A stretch of DNA of 64,000 bases from SIG603 sp964370635 (GCA_964370635.1 CAYJJU010000012.1:16103-80102), one strand, 5' to 3'. Shown: positions 6,906 through 16,034, counted from the stretch's first letter. Translations and numbers: made by a program. Notes: generated from the letters alone by a model not told the origin.

Positions 6906-7952
6906 TTAAAAATACACTACTTGATTTTTCTCTGCCGACTCGAAAATAGCTTCCATAAGTTTCATAAGCTGTCTTTGTTCGTCGTGAGTTATGAGTGGCT
7001 TCTCTTCGCCGTTTACAGATTTTGCTATGTTTCTATAATAATCTTTTATGTCGCTGTCTATTCTTACAAGTGGCACTTCTTTTATTGTGTCTGCAGTTCT
7101 TGGTGCCATTGTTTTTGTTAGACCTGCGGCTGTTATAATGGGCACGGCGTCATGTTTTGCTGTTGTGGTCGCAATTACCGACTTTCCGTTAATATCCCAG
7201 TCTTCTATCACAGATGTTCCGTTTAGGCCTTGTATGTACCATCTTGGAAGATTTACAAAGTTGCTTGTTCCAACTTCTACATGGAAAGTTAGACCATCAT
7301 CAAATGTAAATAGAGCCTTAAATCCATCGTCAACTTCTTCGTTAGTCACGTTTGAAAGCTGTGCATACACGGACACAGGCATTTTGCCTATCATCATGTT
7401 CATTTGGTCAAGTAGGTGAACGCCCCAGTCTAGAACCATTCCGCCGCCTTGAGCTATAGTGTTTCTCCAGTCACCCGGAATACCTCTTGAACCGTGAACT
7501 CTTGATTCTATATTGAAAATTCTACCCATGTCGTTTGACTCATAAATTTTCTTTGCAACAAGATAGTCCTCGTCCCAACGTCTATTTTGATGAACTGTGA
7601 AAATTTTGCCGTATTTATTTGAAGCGTCTATCATTCTTTCTAAAACTTCTGTGCTCATAGTAACAGGTTTTTCGCAAACTACGTTTTTGCCTGCCGCCAA
7701 AGCCTTTACTACAACCTCTTCATGCACGTCATTAGGTATTGCCACCGTGACAACATCTATGCTCTCGTCTGCCAAAAGCTCTTCTAAAGTTTCATAGGCT
7801 TTAATTCCGTTTTCCTCTGCTACTTTATTTCTCTCAGGCTTAATATCATAAACACCTGCAAGTTTAACCTCAGGTATTTGTGAAATATAACGAGTGTGCC
7901 AGCCACCCATTCCGCCGTATCCAACAACGGCAACCGATACTACTTTGCTCAT
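6906..7952 (-). CDS. Gfo/Idh/MocA family NAD(P)-dependent oxidoreductase
   Basis: A 348-residue two-domain sugar or polyol dehydrogenase-like protein of typical family length. The Rossmann fold shows GYGGMGGWH (residues 11-19) for NAD(P) binding, an acidic residue after the second strand (VYDIK), and the family EKP motif (94-96) with the catalytic Lys95. The C-terminal domain contains DWGVHLLDQM, with a His that usually works with the Lys. The substrate is probably a sugar or inositol derivative but cannot be assigned. It is a single gene with a GAGAGGAG ribosome site; no transport or catabolic genes flank it. Confidence 0.92.
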   Translation of the reverse strand: MSKVVSVAVVGYGGMGGWHTRYISQIPEVKLAGVYDIKPERNKVAEENGIKAYETLEELLADESIDVVTVAIPNDVHEEVVVKALAAGKNVVCEKPVTMSTEVLERMIDASNKYGKIFTVHQNRRWDEDYLVAKKIYESNDMGRIFNIESRVHGSRGIPGDWRNTIAQGGGMVLDWGVHLLDQMNMMIGKMPVSVYAQLSNVTNEEVDDGFKALFTFDDGLTFHVEVGTSNFVNLPRWYIQGLNGTSVIEDWDINGKSVIATTTAKHDAVPIITAAGLTKTMAPRTADTIKEVPLVRIDSDIKDYYRNIAKSVNGEEKPLITHDEQRQLMKLMEAIFESAEKNQVVYF

Positions 7953-8059
7953 AACATACTTCTCCTCTCAAAAGAAACATTATCATATTTTACAATAATT
8001 ATAACTTATCAATTCAACAATTCATATAAATTAACTATGCATAAATTGTAAAAATCTAT

Positions 8060-8929
8060 TTATCTTTCTGCGCCAAAGAAGAAAAGGGCTATTGTACCGG
8101 GTCCTGAGTGCGCACCTATTACGGGGCCTATTTCATTGATGAACACTTTGCATTTAAACTTATCTTTAATTATTTTTTCAACATATTTTGCATCTTCTAT
8201 GCAGTCGCCATGGCTTATAAACATGGTTTGGCTTTTTGGATTTATTCCTGTTTTTTCAATTTGAGCAACAAGCGCTTCAAGAGCCGGCTTTCTTCCTCTT
8301 ACTTTTGATACAGGCACAAGTCTTCCTTCGTTATCGACATGCAAAACCGGTTTAATTCCAAGCATAGTGCCCACTATGGCAGCCGCCGCAGACACCCTGC
8401 CACCTCTTTTTAAATGATGCAAGTCGTCTACCGTAAACCATAGGCATAACTTAAGTATATTTTCATCAAGCCAGTCTTTAAGCTCGTCAATGCTTAGACC
8501 GCTGTTCTTTTTCTCTACGGCAGTGTAGACTAAAAGGCCTTGTCCCATAGACGCCGCAAGAGAGTCCACGCAGTAAAGTTTTCTTTGAGGATATTTAGCC
8601 TCTAAGTCTTTTTTTGCTATATTAGAACTTTGGTACGTTCCACTAAGCCCTGAGGAAAAGCCGATATACAAAACATCTTTTCCCTCTTTAAAAGCCTTTT
8701 CAAACTCTTCATAAAAATCATCAGGATTAAGTTGAGTTGTGCTTGACATCTCACCCTGTCTTAATTTTGAGTAAAATACTTTTGGCGACATTTCTCTTGC
8801 GTCTAAATAGTTTTTGTAGGTCTTACCTCCAATGGTAAATGAAAGTGGTAAAACGCTTATTCCCAGTTGCTTTGCCATTTCGTCTGACAAATCTGTCGTC
8901 GAGTCCGTAACAATTATGTAGTCGTTCAT
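8060..8929 (-). CDS. DegV family fatty-acid-binding protein (copy 2)
   Basis: A 289-residue DegV protein, paralog of the one at 3498..4334. Motifs are DSTTD (residues 9-13), SSTTQLNPDDF (about 60-70), GFSSGLSGTYQSS, LKRGGRVSAAAAIVGTMLGIKP, and the C-terminal GPVIGAHSGPGT. By family it binds a long-chain fatty acid in the cytoplasm and may supply the Fak kinase system. It has an AAGGAGG ribosome site and its own promoter. The two paralogs differ in the ligand loop (TTTQITP versus STTQLNP), which could mean different acyl preferences; that is inference. Confidence 0.92.
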   Translation of the reverse strand: MNDYIIVTDSTTDLSDEMAKQLGISVLPLSFTIGGKTYKNYLDAREMSPKVFYSKLRQGEMSSTTQLNPDDFYEEFEKAFKEGKDVLYIGFSSGLSGTYQSSNIAKKDLEAKYPQRKLYCVDSLAASMGQGLLVYTAVEKKNSGLSIDELKDWLDENILKLCLWFTVDDLHHLKRGGRVSAAAAIVGTMLGIKPVLHVDNEGRLVPVSKVRGRKPALEALVAQIEKTGINPKSQTMFISHGDCIEDAKYVEKIIKDKFKCKVFINEIGPVIGAHSGPGTIALFFFGAER

Positions 8930-8964
8930 GTTTGACCTCCTTAAAGTTTAACAAATATAATCTG

Positions 8965-8993
8965 ATTATAACGCATTTTTTATGTATTGTCTA
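8965..8993 (-). promoter_or_regulatory. Promoter of degV-2
   Basis: On the minus strand TAGACA (8988..8993), a 17-nt spacer and TATAAT (8965..8970) lie 35 nt upstream of the start codon. Confidence 0.72.
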
Positions 8994-9003
8994 CTACTTT
9001 CTC

Positions 9004-9283
9004 TAGCCGAGTTCATATAAACCGAACCCGTTTTCTGACAAATGGGTAGGCTTTCTATCTTTGTCAAAGCCTTTTGCAAGGCGCAAGCATTACAGGGGGG
9101 CTTTTCCTTGCTATAAAACCTACCCATTTGCCAGAAAATCCTTAGACCTAAAAATGCCCAAATTATGCCTATAAGAAGGCAGACGGACGAAGTAATACTT
9201 GCCGTATTGCAAGTCCGTCTAACGTAGTTAGAGGTGCAATTTGGGCATTTTTAGGCGTGGTTCAGATTATATGAGCTCGGCTA
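9004..9283. repeat. Nested inverted-repeat element, about 280 bp, cloverleaf-like
   Basis: Four nested or adjacent inverted repeats fill the gap between degV-2 and the HAD gene. Outer: 9004..9020 with 9267..9283 (17 bp, one wobble). Arm 1: 9031..9050 with 9119..9138 (20 bp, one wobble). Arm 2: 9147..9164 with 9238..9255 (18 bp, perfect). Arm 3 inside arm 2: 9181..9188 with 9213..9220. A small GCCT/AGGC pair (9167..9180) adds a fifth. The outer right arm overlaps the last five codons and stop of the HAD gene. It may be a miniature mobile element or a structured 3' RNA; no gene is seen in it. Confidence 0.75.
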
Positions 9284-10094
9284 AATGCTTCACCGCAAAG
9301 GATATTATTCCATCTTCGCAAAAAACATTTGACATTTGTGCGTGTTTTTTTACTTCCTTTGGAGCATTTTTAGCGGCAAATGAGTAGTCCGCTATTTCAA
9401 ACATTGAAATATCATTAAAAAAATCGCCTGCACAAACTATGCTGTGTATGTTTAAGCCTTCTCTTTTTATCAGCGACTTAACCATGCTGCCTTTTGATAC
9501 ATTTAGTGGCAAAATTTCTATGCCCTCGCTCCAGCTTCTAAGTATTTGATATTTTTCACCATATTCTTTTATAAGTGCCGAATTTACAGCTTCGGTATCC
9601 TTTGCCTTTTGCATTACAAAAAATCTCTGAATTTTCTCAGAAGTTTTCTTAATATCCTCTTTTATATCTTTGGCACAAGTCACCTTTTTAACATCAACGC
9701 CCCAGTCATATCTCTTATAGTCATCTTTTGCATAAAGCGAAATCACGTTGTCAATTCCGACACTTGCAAAGGAATTACACTGATTTAATTTGTCAAAAAA
9801 GAAATCGCAAATGCTGTCATCAAACTGCTCTACATAGACAGATTCCATCACTTCTTTTTTCTTCCAATCAAATAACACTGCACCATTACAGGCAATCACA
9901 TGTGTTTTTGGCTCTAGCTTTTTTGAAATATCTAGTAAATACTCGCACGCCCTGCCGGTGACCACGGTGAAAATTCCGCCGTTTTCCTGAAAATATTTAA
10001 TTGCATCTAAGTTATTTTGCGGTATATTGCCCTTATAATCTGCAAGCGTGCCGTCATAGTCACTGCAAAATAAAAATCCGTCAAATTTACCCAT
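9267..10094 (-). CDS. HAD superfamily hydrolase, Cof type
   Basis: A 275-residue phosphatase of the Cof/YbjI class. Motif I is SDYDGTLAD with nucleophile Asp12 and Asp14, followed by VTGRACEYLL (motif II region) and the C-terminal AGDFFNDISMFEIADYSFAAKNAPKEV (motifs III-IV) that binds magnesium. Such enzymes dephosphorylate sugar phosphates or flavin and pyridoxal phosphates; the substrate cannot be told. It is the last gene of the pyr operon and overlaps ruvX by 8 nt. Its final codons and stop (AELI) lie within the right arm of the nested inverted repeat, so the present C-terminus may have been set by that element. Confidence 0.88.
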   Translation of the reverse strand: MGKFDGFLFCSDYDGTLADYKGNIPQNNLDAIKYFQENGGIFTVVTGRACEYLLDISKKLEPKTHVIACNGAVLFDWKKKEVMESVYVEQFDDSICDFFFDKLNQCNSFASVGIDNVISLYAKDDYKRYDWGVDVKKVTCAKDIKEDIKKTSEKIQRFFVMQKAKDTEAVNSALIKEYGEKYQILRSWSEGIEILPLNVSKGSMVKSLIKREGLNIHSIVCAGDFFNDISMFEIADYSFAAKNAPKEVKKHAQMSNVFCEDGIISFAVKHLAELI

Positions 10095-10509
10095 TTTTAT
10101 TTCTCCTAAATCTTAAAAAATCTTCTAAAATTATTGTAGCCGCCACGGCATCTACCACTTGTTTTCTGTTTTTGCCTCTTGTGTTTGTCGTGTTTAAAAA
10201 ATTATGTGCCGTGATTGTAGTGCCTCTTTCGTCAACAAACTCCACGGGCAGTTTTGAGTGCTCGGCCAGCATTTTGCCAAATTCTCTCGCATTTATAGCA
10301 CTTTCTCCCTCTGTGCCGTCCATGTTTTTTGGAAGACCAAGCACAATAAGCTGTACCTCCCTTTGGACGCACAGCTCTGTAATTTTTACTATTAATTTTT
10401 CCTTATTATGCTCTTTTATTACTTCTAAGGGAGAGGCAATAATCTCGCTATTGTCGCAAACCGCCGTGCCTGTCCTTGACTTTCCTAGGTCAACAGAAAG
10501 TATTATCAT
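10087..10509 (-). CDS. ruvX: RuvX/YqgF family putative Holliday junction resolvase
   Basis: A 140-residue RNase H-fold protein of normal YqgF length. The first acidic catalytic residue is Asp7 in SVDLGKSRTG; GLPKNMDGTEG, FVDERGTT and the terminal VVDAVAATIILEDFL supply the other conserved positions. The family is linked to Holliday junction processing and to pre-16S rRNA maturation. It overlaps the phosphatase gene upstream by 4 nt and the HAD gene downstream by 8 nt, so it is translated as part of the same message. Confidence 0.92.
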   Translation of the reverse strand: MIILSVDLGKSRTGTAVCDNSEIIASPLEVIKEHNKEKLIVKITELCVQREVQLIVLGLPKNMDGTEGESAINAREFGKMLAEHSKLPVEFVDERGTTITAHNFLNTTNTRGKNRKQVVDAVAATIILEDFLRFRRNKNG

Positions 10510-11156
10510 AAAAATACTCTCCCAACTCTTTTTTGTATGCTTTCGGGTATATGCTCTGATAAATTGTGGTTTATTACAGAAATTTCGCCGTTTTCGCCTA
10601 CTTCTATCTCATTTATCGAGGTATTACCGCCAAGCTCCACCGTTAAAAGCTCTGTAATATCTTTCCCTAAACAGTAACACATGAGGTTTTGTATTGCACA
10701 GCCGTGAGATACCAGAGCTATGGTTTTGCCCTTGTTTTGCTCTGCTAAATCCAAAAAGGCATCTCTCATTCTACCATAAACTTCTTCCATGGTTTCGCCG
10801 TTTGGCGCTTTTAGTTTATGCGGATGTTTTTTCCAGCCTATGGCAAATTCGGGCGTTGTTTTTGCTATGTCTGTCATGAGCTTGCCCTCTAAATCACCAA
10901 GGTTTACCTCGGCTATTCTCTCGTCCTCTACCACATCAAAACCGTAAAACATGTTTATAGCCTCGGCAGTTTTTTTCGCCCTGCCTAAATTGCTTGAATA
11001 TATTTTATCAAGCCCTTTGTCTTTCATGTATCCGGCCAAAAGCCCTAGCTGAAAAATTCCAACTTCGCTAGGCTGGGTGTCCAGCCTTCCCTGCATGACG
11101 CCCTTAGAGTTGCCCTCGGTTTGGCAGTGCCTTATCAGATAAATTTTTGTTACCAT
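10506..11156 (-). CDS. Histidine phosphatase family protein (phosphoglycerate mutase-like)
   Basis: A 216-residue member of the branch-1 histidine phosphatases. The phospho-accepting His10 is in LIRHCQTEGN, the conserved Arg in SSNLGRAKKTAEA, and the second catalytic His in ALVSHGCAIQNL. Such proteins act on phosphoglycerate, alpha-ribazole phosphate or other small phosphates; the length and lack of cobalamin neighbours leave the substrate open. It overlaps pyrD by 7 nt and ruvX by 4 nt. Confidence 0.9.
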   Translation of the reverse strand: MVTKIYLIRHCQTEGNSKGVMQGRLDTQPSEVGIFQLGLLAGYMKDKGLDKIYSSNLGRAKKTAEAINMFYGFDVVEDERIAEVNLGDLEGKLMTDIAKTTPEFAIGWKKHPHKLKAPNGETMEEVYGRMRDAFLDLAEQNKGKTIALVSHGCAIQNLMCYCLGKDITELLTVELGGNTSINEIEVGENGEISVINHNLSEHIPESIQKRVGRVFL

Positions 11157-12061
11157 GGCTTTATGCCTCCTGTAATTTCACTGAGCGATTTAATCCCGTT
11201 TTTATCCATATAAGCTTTTATTCCCTCTAAAATCTTTATGGGAGCATAAGGGTCTGTGAATAAAACTGTGCCTATTTGAAGAGCCGTCGCACCTGCTAGT
11301 AGCATTTCTATGGCATCTTGCCAAGTAGAAATTCCGCCCATTCCGACAACGGGAATTTTAACCCTGCTTGCGACCTGCCATACCATTCGAATTGCAACAG
11401 GTAAAACCGCAGGGCCTGAAAGTCCGCCTATATTATTTCTTATTATGGGCCTACCCGTGTTTATGTCTATGCGCATACCCGTAAGCGTGTTTATCATAGA
11501 AATTGCATCAGCGCCTGCACTTTCTGCCGCCTGAGCCATCAGCGCTATGTCCGTAACATTTGGAGAAAGTTTTACCATTAAAGGTTTTTTTGTGTTTTTT
11601 CTTACACCACTTGTAATTTCTGTAACACCTTCTATCGTGGTGCCAAACTGCACTCCGCCTGACTTTACATTTGGGCAGGATATATTAAGCTCTATCATGT
11701 CTATGTCGGAGCTGTCTAAAATTCTTGCCATTTCAAAGTAGTCGTCCGAGCTACTTCCTGCAAGGTTTGCAATTATTTTTGTGTCTTGTTTTTTAAGCCA
11801 AGGCAGTTCGTTTTCTATAAAATATTCTACACCCGGGTTTTGAAGCCCGACCGCATTTAGCATGCCACCAGGTGTTTCTGTCACCCTTGGAGGTGGATTT
11901 CCTTGCCTTTTTTCTAGGGTAATACCTTTGCAGGATATTCCTCCTAAAGTGCTAAGGGGATAAAGTTTTGCGTATTCTTTTCCAAAACCAAAAGTGCCCG
12001 AGGCAGGTATTATTGGGTTTTTAAATTCTACTCCTGCAACATTTACTGATAAATTAGCCAT
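11150..12061 (-). CDS. pyrD: Dihydroorotate dehydrogenase B, catalytic subunit
   Basis: A 303-residue class 1B dihydroorotate dehydrogenase, fourth step of UMP synthesis, converting dihydroorotate to orotate with FMN. The active-site base is Cys129 in NISCPNVKSGG; other FMN-barrel motifs are PASGTFGFG (19-27), the Lys-containing SCKGITLEKRQGNPPPR (43-59), and VGMGGISTWQDAIEMLLAGA near the C-terminus. Type 1B enzymes pass electrons through PyrK to NAD, and pyrK lies 15 nt upstream, confirming the class. The ribosome site is GGGAGGAA. Confidence 0.96.
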   Translation of the reverse strand: MANLSVNVAGVEFKNPIIPASGTFGFGKEYAKLYPLSTLGGISCKGITLEKRQGNPPPRVTETPGGMLNAVGLQNPGVEYFIENELPWLKKQDTKIIANLAGSSSDDYFEMARILDSSDIDMIELNISCPNVKSGGVQFGTTIEGVTEITSGVRKNTKKPLMVKLSPNVTDIALMAQAAESAGADAISMINTLTGMRIDINTGRPIIRNNIGGLSGPAVLPVAIRMVWQVASRVKIPVVGMGGISTWQDAIEMLLAGATALQIGTVLFTDPYAPIKILEGIKAYMDKNGIKSLSEITGGIKPW

Positions 12062-12076
12062 TTTTATTCCTCCCTC

Positions 12077-12847
12077 TTAAAACACTATATTGTCGGCATC
12101 AAACACTGGGCCGTCTTTGCAGACATGGCCATAGTATTCATTTCCGTTTTCGTCTTGTAATTTACATGCACAGCCAAGGCAAGCGCCCACGCCACATGCC
12201 ATTCTTTCCTCTAAAGAAAGCTGGCACATTGCGCCTTTTTTATCCGCCTCAAATTTAACAGCCTTAAGCATAGGGTGAGGCCCACAGGCGTATGCTATGT
12301 CGTAGTCTAAATCTTTTATTAAATCTGTTACTAGACCGTGATGTCCATAAGAGCCGTCATCGGTTGTGATTAATACCTTAGCGCCGATTTTCTTAAAATC
12401 TTCTTCCAAAATGACCGACTGCTTGTCCCTAAAGCCTAAGACGACCGTCGCATTTTCTCCGAAATGTTTTGCCGCAGCCAAAAGCGGAGGAACGCCTATT
12501 CCGCCACCTACAAACAGTGCTTTTTTCTCTTTTTCAATCAAGTTAAAACCGTTTCCTAAGGGTGCAATTATATTTAAAAAAGTTTGCTCCTCACACTGAG
12601 CCAAAAGGGCTGTGCCCTCGCCTCTTATTTGAAAAACCAGCCTTAATGTTCCTTTTTCTTTGTCTATATCACAAATAGAAATTGGTCGCCTAAGCGTTTT
12701 TGACGGCACTAAAATATGGGCAAACTGTCCTGCCCTTGCCATGTTTGCAAATTCAGGATAAAACACAGTTATATCAAACATACCTTCGGCTATTTCTTTT
12801 TTTGATATTATTTTACAATTTTTTACATCATATGTTTTTTGACACAT
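12077..12847 (-). CDS. pyrK: Dihydroorotate dehydrogenase B, electron transfer subunit
   Basis: A 256-residue iron-sulfur flavoprotein that carries electrons from PyrD to NAD. The N-terminal FAD barrel has RRPISICD; the NAD domain has GGGIGVPPLLAAA; the C-terminal [2Fe-2S] site has Cys residues in CGVGACLGCACK with a fourth in HVCKDGPV. The start at 12847 follows a clear AAAGGAGGATTTT site. The frame is open upstream, but that part translates the 7-bp intergenic repeat (FQLSTLNFQL) and is not real protein. A composite repeat separates it from pyrF upstream. Confidence 0.95.
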   Translation of the reverse strand: MCQKTYDVKNCKIISKKEIAEGMFDITVFYPEFANMARAGQFAHILVPSKTLRRPISICDIDKEKGTLRLVFQIRGEGTALLAQCEEQTFLNIIAPLGNGFNLIEKEKKALFVGGGIGVPPLLAAAKHFGENATVVLGFRDKQSVILEEDFKKIGAKVLITTDDGSYGHHGLVTDLIKDLDYDIAYACGPHPMLKAVKFEADKKGAMCQLSLEERMACGVGACLGCACKLQDENGNEYYGHVCKDGPVFDADNIVF

Positions 12848-12863
12848 AAAATCCTCCTTTTTT

Positions 12864-12984
12864 AGTTGAAAGTTGAGAGTTGAGAGTTGAAAGTGAAGGT
12901 TCACGACTTCGTCGTGCCTTTATTATAAAAAAATGCTCTGCATTTTTCACCACAACTATCCACTATCCACTCTCCACTCTAAAC
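12864..12984. repeat. Composite intergenic repeat, copy 2 (inside the pyr operon)
   Basis: Order on the plus strand: 7-bp units AGTTGAA/AGTTGAG (four), the hairpin GGTTCACGACTTCGTCGTG, an AAAATGC-TCT-GCATTTTT hairpin, CACCACA, then ACTATCC/ACTCTCC units ending at the pyrF stop codon. It lies between pyrF and pyrK and will be transcribed with them. Confidence 0.85.
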
Positions 12985-13911
12985 TACTATAGTACCTATT
13001 TTCCCTACAATCTCATCTCTCATTCTTACGGCTTCACGTCTTGCGGCTTTTGCGTAGTCTTTTTCCTCACAGCCCTCTTTTTGCCATGCGCACATTATTG
13101 CTCTTGATGAATTAACTATTGCGCCAAGTCCGTTTCTATCAAACGCAGGGGCTATGTCATCGGCTCCTCCGCCTTGCGCTCCGTAACCCGGAACAAGGAA
13201 GAAAGTGCGTGGCATTTTTGCCCTTAATTCTTCTAGTTGTTTTGGATAAGTCGCGCCAACGACTGCGCCAACGCCTGAGTATCCGAACTTGCCCGGCACT
13301 GACTCTCCCCATGTTTCACACATGTCCGCCATGGTTTCATAAACGGTTTTACCGCCAACTGTCATTATGTCCTGAAGTTCTCCCGATGACGGATTAGAGG
13401 TTTTTACAAGCACAAATATGCCTTTGTCGTGCTCTTGGCAAATGTCTACAAGCGGTTTAATTCCGTCTGTGCCCAGATAGCCGTTTACGGTCAGTGCATC
13501 TGCTCCAAAGGCAGAAAGCGCTTCGCCCTCCACATCGGTTACGCCTAAATGAGCCATAGCGTACGCTGTCATTGTAGGGCCTATGTCGTTTCTTTTTCCG
13601 TCAGTCATTACAAACATGCCTTTTTCTTTTGCGTAGGCTATGGTGTCGTTAAGGGCTTTCACGCCTTGCCAGCCGTACATTTCATAATACGCCGCCTGAG
13701 GTTTAACCGCCGGCACTATGTCGCAAAGCTCGTCGATAAGGCCTTTATTGTACTCTAAAAGAGCGGCGGCCGCACCCTCAAAATTTTTGCCATGCTTTTT
13801 AAAAGCCTCTTCTTTTATATAATTTGGAATAAACTCAAGTTTTGGGTCAAGCCCTGCTACAGTTGGGTTTTGCATTTTTACGATACCCTTAATCATTTTA
13901 TCCATTGACAT
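12979..13911 (-). CDS. pyrF: Orotidine 5'-phosphate decarboxylase
   Basis: A 310-residue protein of the longer (type 2) OMP decarboxylase class, the last step of UMP synthesis. It shows GLDPKLEFIP at the N-terminus, the catalytic DxKxxD tetrad region in TDGKRNDIGPT (Asp, Lys, Asp), and the phosphate loop VPGYGAQGGGADDI. It starts MSMDKM with an AGGT ribosome site, 20 nt after pyrC. Its stop codon abuts the composite repeat. Confidence 0.95.
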   Translation of the reverse strand: MSMDKMIKGIVKMQNPTVAGLDPKLEFIPNYIKEEAFKKHGKNFEGAAAALLEYNKGLIDELCDIVPAVKPQAAYYEMYGWQGVKALNDTIAYAKEKGMFVMTDGKRNDIGPTMTAYAMAHLGVTDVEGEALSAFGADALTVNGYLGTDGIKPLVDICQEHDKGIFVLVKTSNPSSGELQDIMTVGGKTVYETMADMCETWGESVPGKFGYSGVGAVVGATYPKQLEELRAKMPRTFFLVPGYGAQGGGADDIAPAFDRNGLGAIVNSSRAIMCAWQKEGCEEKDYAKAARREAVRMRDEIVGKIGTIVV

Positions 13912-13931
13912 AATTTTTACCTACCTTTTCA

Positions 13932-15203
13932 TTATTTATCTTCAAATACAATTTCACCGTTTAAGAAAGTGTATTTTACTTTTGATTTTAATTTTATACC
14001 CTTAAATATTGCATTTTTGCTTTTTCCATGCAGTTTATTTTCGTCTACCGTCCATTCTTCATTTTCATCAAATATAACAATGTCGGCACTTTTGCCCTCT
14101 TCTAAGACACCTGCATCTATTCCAATAATTTTAGCAGGGTTTACACTCATAAGCTCTATCAGCTTATCAAGGCTTATATGTCCTTTGTTTACAAGCGCCG
14201 TATAACTTGCAGATAGCGAGGTTTCCATGCCTATGCACCCGTTTGGCGCTTTTAAAAAGTCGGATTTCTCTTCTTCTGAATGAGGTGCGTGGTCGGTGGC
14301 TATTACCTCTATCACTCCGTCTTTTATCGCATTTATTAGAGCCACACTGTCCTCTTTTGTCCTAAGTGGTGGGTTCATCCTATAGGTCGCATCTTTTTTT
14401 GCAAGCTCATTATCTGTAAGCATTAAATAATGCGGTGCGGTTTCCGCCGTAATTTTTCCGCCGTTTTTTCTTGCGTCTTCTATAATTTTTGCACTGCCCT
14501 TAGTGCTTACATGGCATATATGAAGCGGCGCATCTACTGCCATCGCTATGGCTATTTCCTTTGCGGTAGAGCTGTCTTCGCATGCCCTATTCACACCTTT
14601 AAGCCCAAGCTTTCTTGATACTTCGCCCTCGCTCATATACCACTGCTTTGCAAGATATGGGTCTTCACAGTGGGACACTACTTTTACGCCCATTTCCTTT
14701 GCCTTTATCAGTGCATTTAATAAAATTTCTGTGTCAAACACGGGTTTGCCGTCGTCGGTAAAGGCTATAGCTCCTGCATCTTTAAGCAAAGGCATATCGG
14801 TCAAATCACTGCCGTCCATGCCTTTTGTTATGCATGCACTTATATAAATTTTACACTTTGCACTTTTTGATTTTTCTAAAATGTAATCAATCGTATCCTT
14901 ATTATCTATTACGGGCGAGGTGTTTGGCATGCATAAAAGCGAGGTTACTCCTCCTGCCGCCGCCGCATTTGCGCCAGTAATTATATCTTCTTTATAAGTA
15001 AGACCTGGGTCTCTTAAATGCACATGCATATCCACTAAACCGGGTGCCACGACAAGGCCTTTCGCCTCAACGATTTTATCCGCATCAATTGAGATATTTT
15101 CACCCATTTTTTTGATGACACTGTTTTCTATGAGTATGTCTCCTATAAAATTTTGATTTTTTGCCGGGTTTACTATTTTTCCGTTTTTAATTAAAATTTT
15201 CAT
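13932..15203 (-). CDS. pyrC: Dihydroorotase, class I
   Basis: A 423-residue zinc amidohydrolase, third step of UMP synthesis (carbamoyl-aspartate to dihydroorotate). Metal ligands His60 and His62 lie in DMHVHLRDPG; further ligands are in SHCEDP and HICHVST, and the catalytic Asp is in ATDHAPHS. The bridging position that is Lys in many amidohydrolases is Asp in class I enzymes, and SGDGKP-type sequence here reads FTDDGKPV, consistent with that. It is preceded by the ydcF-like gene (7 nt gap). Genes for PyrB, PyrE and carbamoyl-phosphate synthase are not in this window. Confidence 0.95.
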   Translation of the reverse strand: MKILIKNGKIVNPAKNQNFIGDILIENSVIKKMGENISIDADKIVEAKGLVVAPGLVDMHVHLRDPGLTYKEDIITGANAAAAGGVTSLLCMPNTSPVIDNKDTIDYILEKSKSAKCKIYISACITKGMDGSDLTDMPLLKDAGAIAFTDDGKPVFDTEILLNALIKAKEMGVKVVSHCEDPYLAKQWYMSEGEVSRKLGLKGVNRACEDSSTAKEIAIAMAVDAPLHICHVSTKGSAKIIEDARKNGGKITAETAPHYLMLTDNELAKKDATYRMNPPLRTKEDSVALINAIKDGVIEVIATDHAPHSEEEKSDFLKAPNGCIGMETSLSASYTALVNKGHISLDKLIELMSVNPAKIIGIDAGVLEEGKSADIVIFDENEEWTVDENKLHGKSKNAIFKGIKLKSKVKYTFLNGEIVFEDK

Positions 15204-15210
15204 GTTTCAC

Positions 15211-16002
15211 CTATTTTCCCAAAAATGTTTTTTCTAAATAATATTTTGTAAGTGCCAATAGCTCCCTGCTATAATGGGCAGGAAACAGCATGGGGTCTGT
15301 TACCGCCGCCAAAGGATACGCCGTGTAGCCGTTGTCTTTTGCAAGTTCTAGCGCCCTATACATATGGAAATCCTGCGTTGCGACTATTATAGTCTTTTCC
15401 AAATTTTCCCCTTCTATTAAAGGGAGGGAGTACTCCATATTTTCCCTTGTACTTGTCGATTTATCCTCAAGTAGCATTCTACCTTCATCAATTCCCAAAT
15501 TAATAAGATATTCTTTTTGCGCTAGGGCCTCGGTCATAGGCTCGTCATGGCCCTGTCCGCCTGTGAGTATTACAAAGGAGTCGGGATTTTCTTTTATATA
15601 ATCATAAGCAACATCAAGCCTGTTTGCAAGAGTTTTGCTGACCTGTCTGTCCTCATTCACCCTGGCACCAAGCACCATTACCGTCGTGTTTTGCGGTAAA
15701 TTTTCATGGTGTATGCTTGTGAGTATTTTAAAGCTTAAAAACACAAACCAAATTGCAAGTAATGCGGTAAGTGATGCTAACACATATATTATCATTTTTA
15801 AAAACCTACTTTTCTTTACTAGTGAGGGCGCACCCCAAATTAAAAACAAAACCCATACACAACCCAAATGCGCAAATGCGGTGCCCTCATTTAAGCCTGC
15901 CCTAAAATACGGCAAGAAAAACCATACTGCAAGAAATAATATTACCGCTGAACCTATAATTTTGGGTACGATATAGTTTGAACTTTTGATGTCTTTTATC
16001 AC
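15211..16002 (-). CDS. YdcF-like DUF218 membrane protein
   Basis: A 263-residue protein with hydrophobic helices in the first 95 residues (about 13-31, 40-58, 68-90), then a DUF218 domain: VMVLGARVNEDRQVSKTLANRL, ILTGGQGHDEPMTEA, and the hallmark DKSTSTRENM followed by VATQDFHMYRAL. The family includes YdcF, SanA and ElyC, linked to envelope integrity; some bind S-adenosylmethionine; the reaction is unknown. It starts with GTG at 16002 after an AAAGGACGG site and is the first gene of the pyr operon, 7 nt before pyrC. Confidence 0.82.
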   Translation of the reverse strand: MIKDIKSSNYIVPKIIGSAVILFLAVWFFLPYFRAGLNEGTAFAHLGCVWVLFLIWGAPSLVKKSRFLKMIIYVLASLTALLAIWFVFLSFKILTSIHHENLPQNTTVMVLGARVNEDRQVSKTLANRLDVAYDYIKENPDSFVILTGGQGHDEPMTEALAQKEYLINLGIDEGRMLLEDKSTSTRENMEYSLPLIEGENLEKTIIVATQDFHMYRALELAKDNGYTAYPLAAVTDPMLFPAHYSRELLALTKYYLEKTFLGK

Positions 16003-16034
16003 TTTATCCGTCCTTTTCCACCTTTATAAGATTA

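Noticed and set aside
6740..6949. Open frame after the spoIIQ-like gene
   Set aside because: It runs through the hairpin chain and terminator into the end of a convergent gene; no ribosome site.
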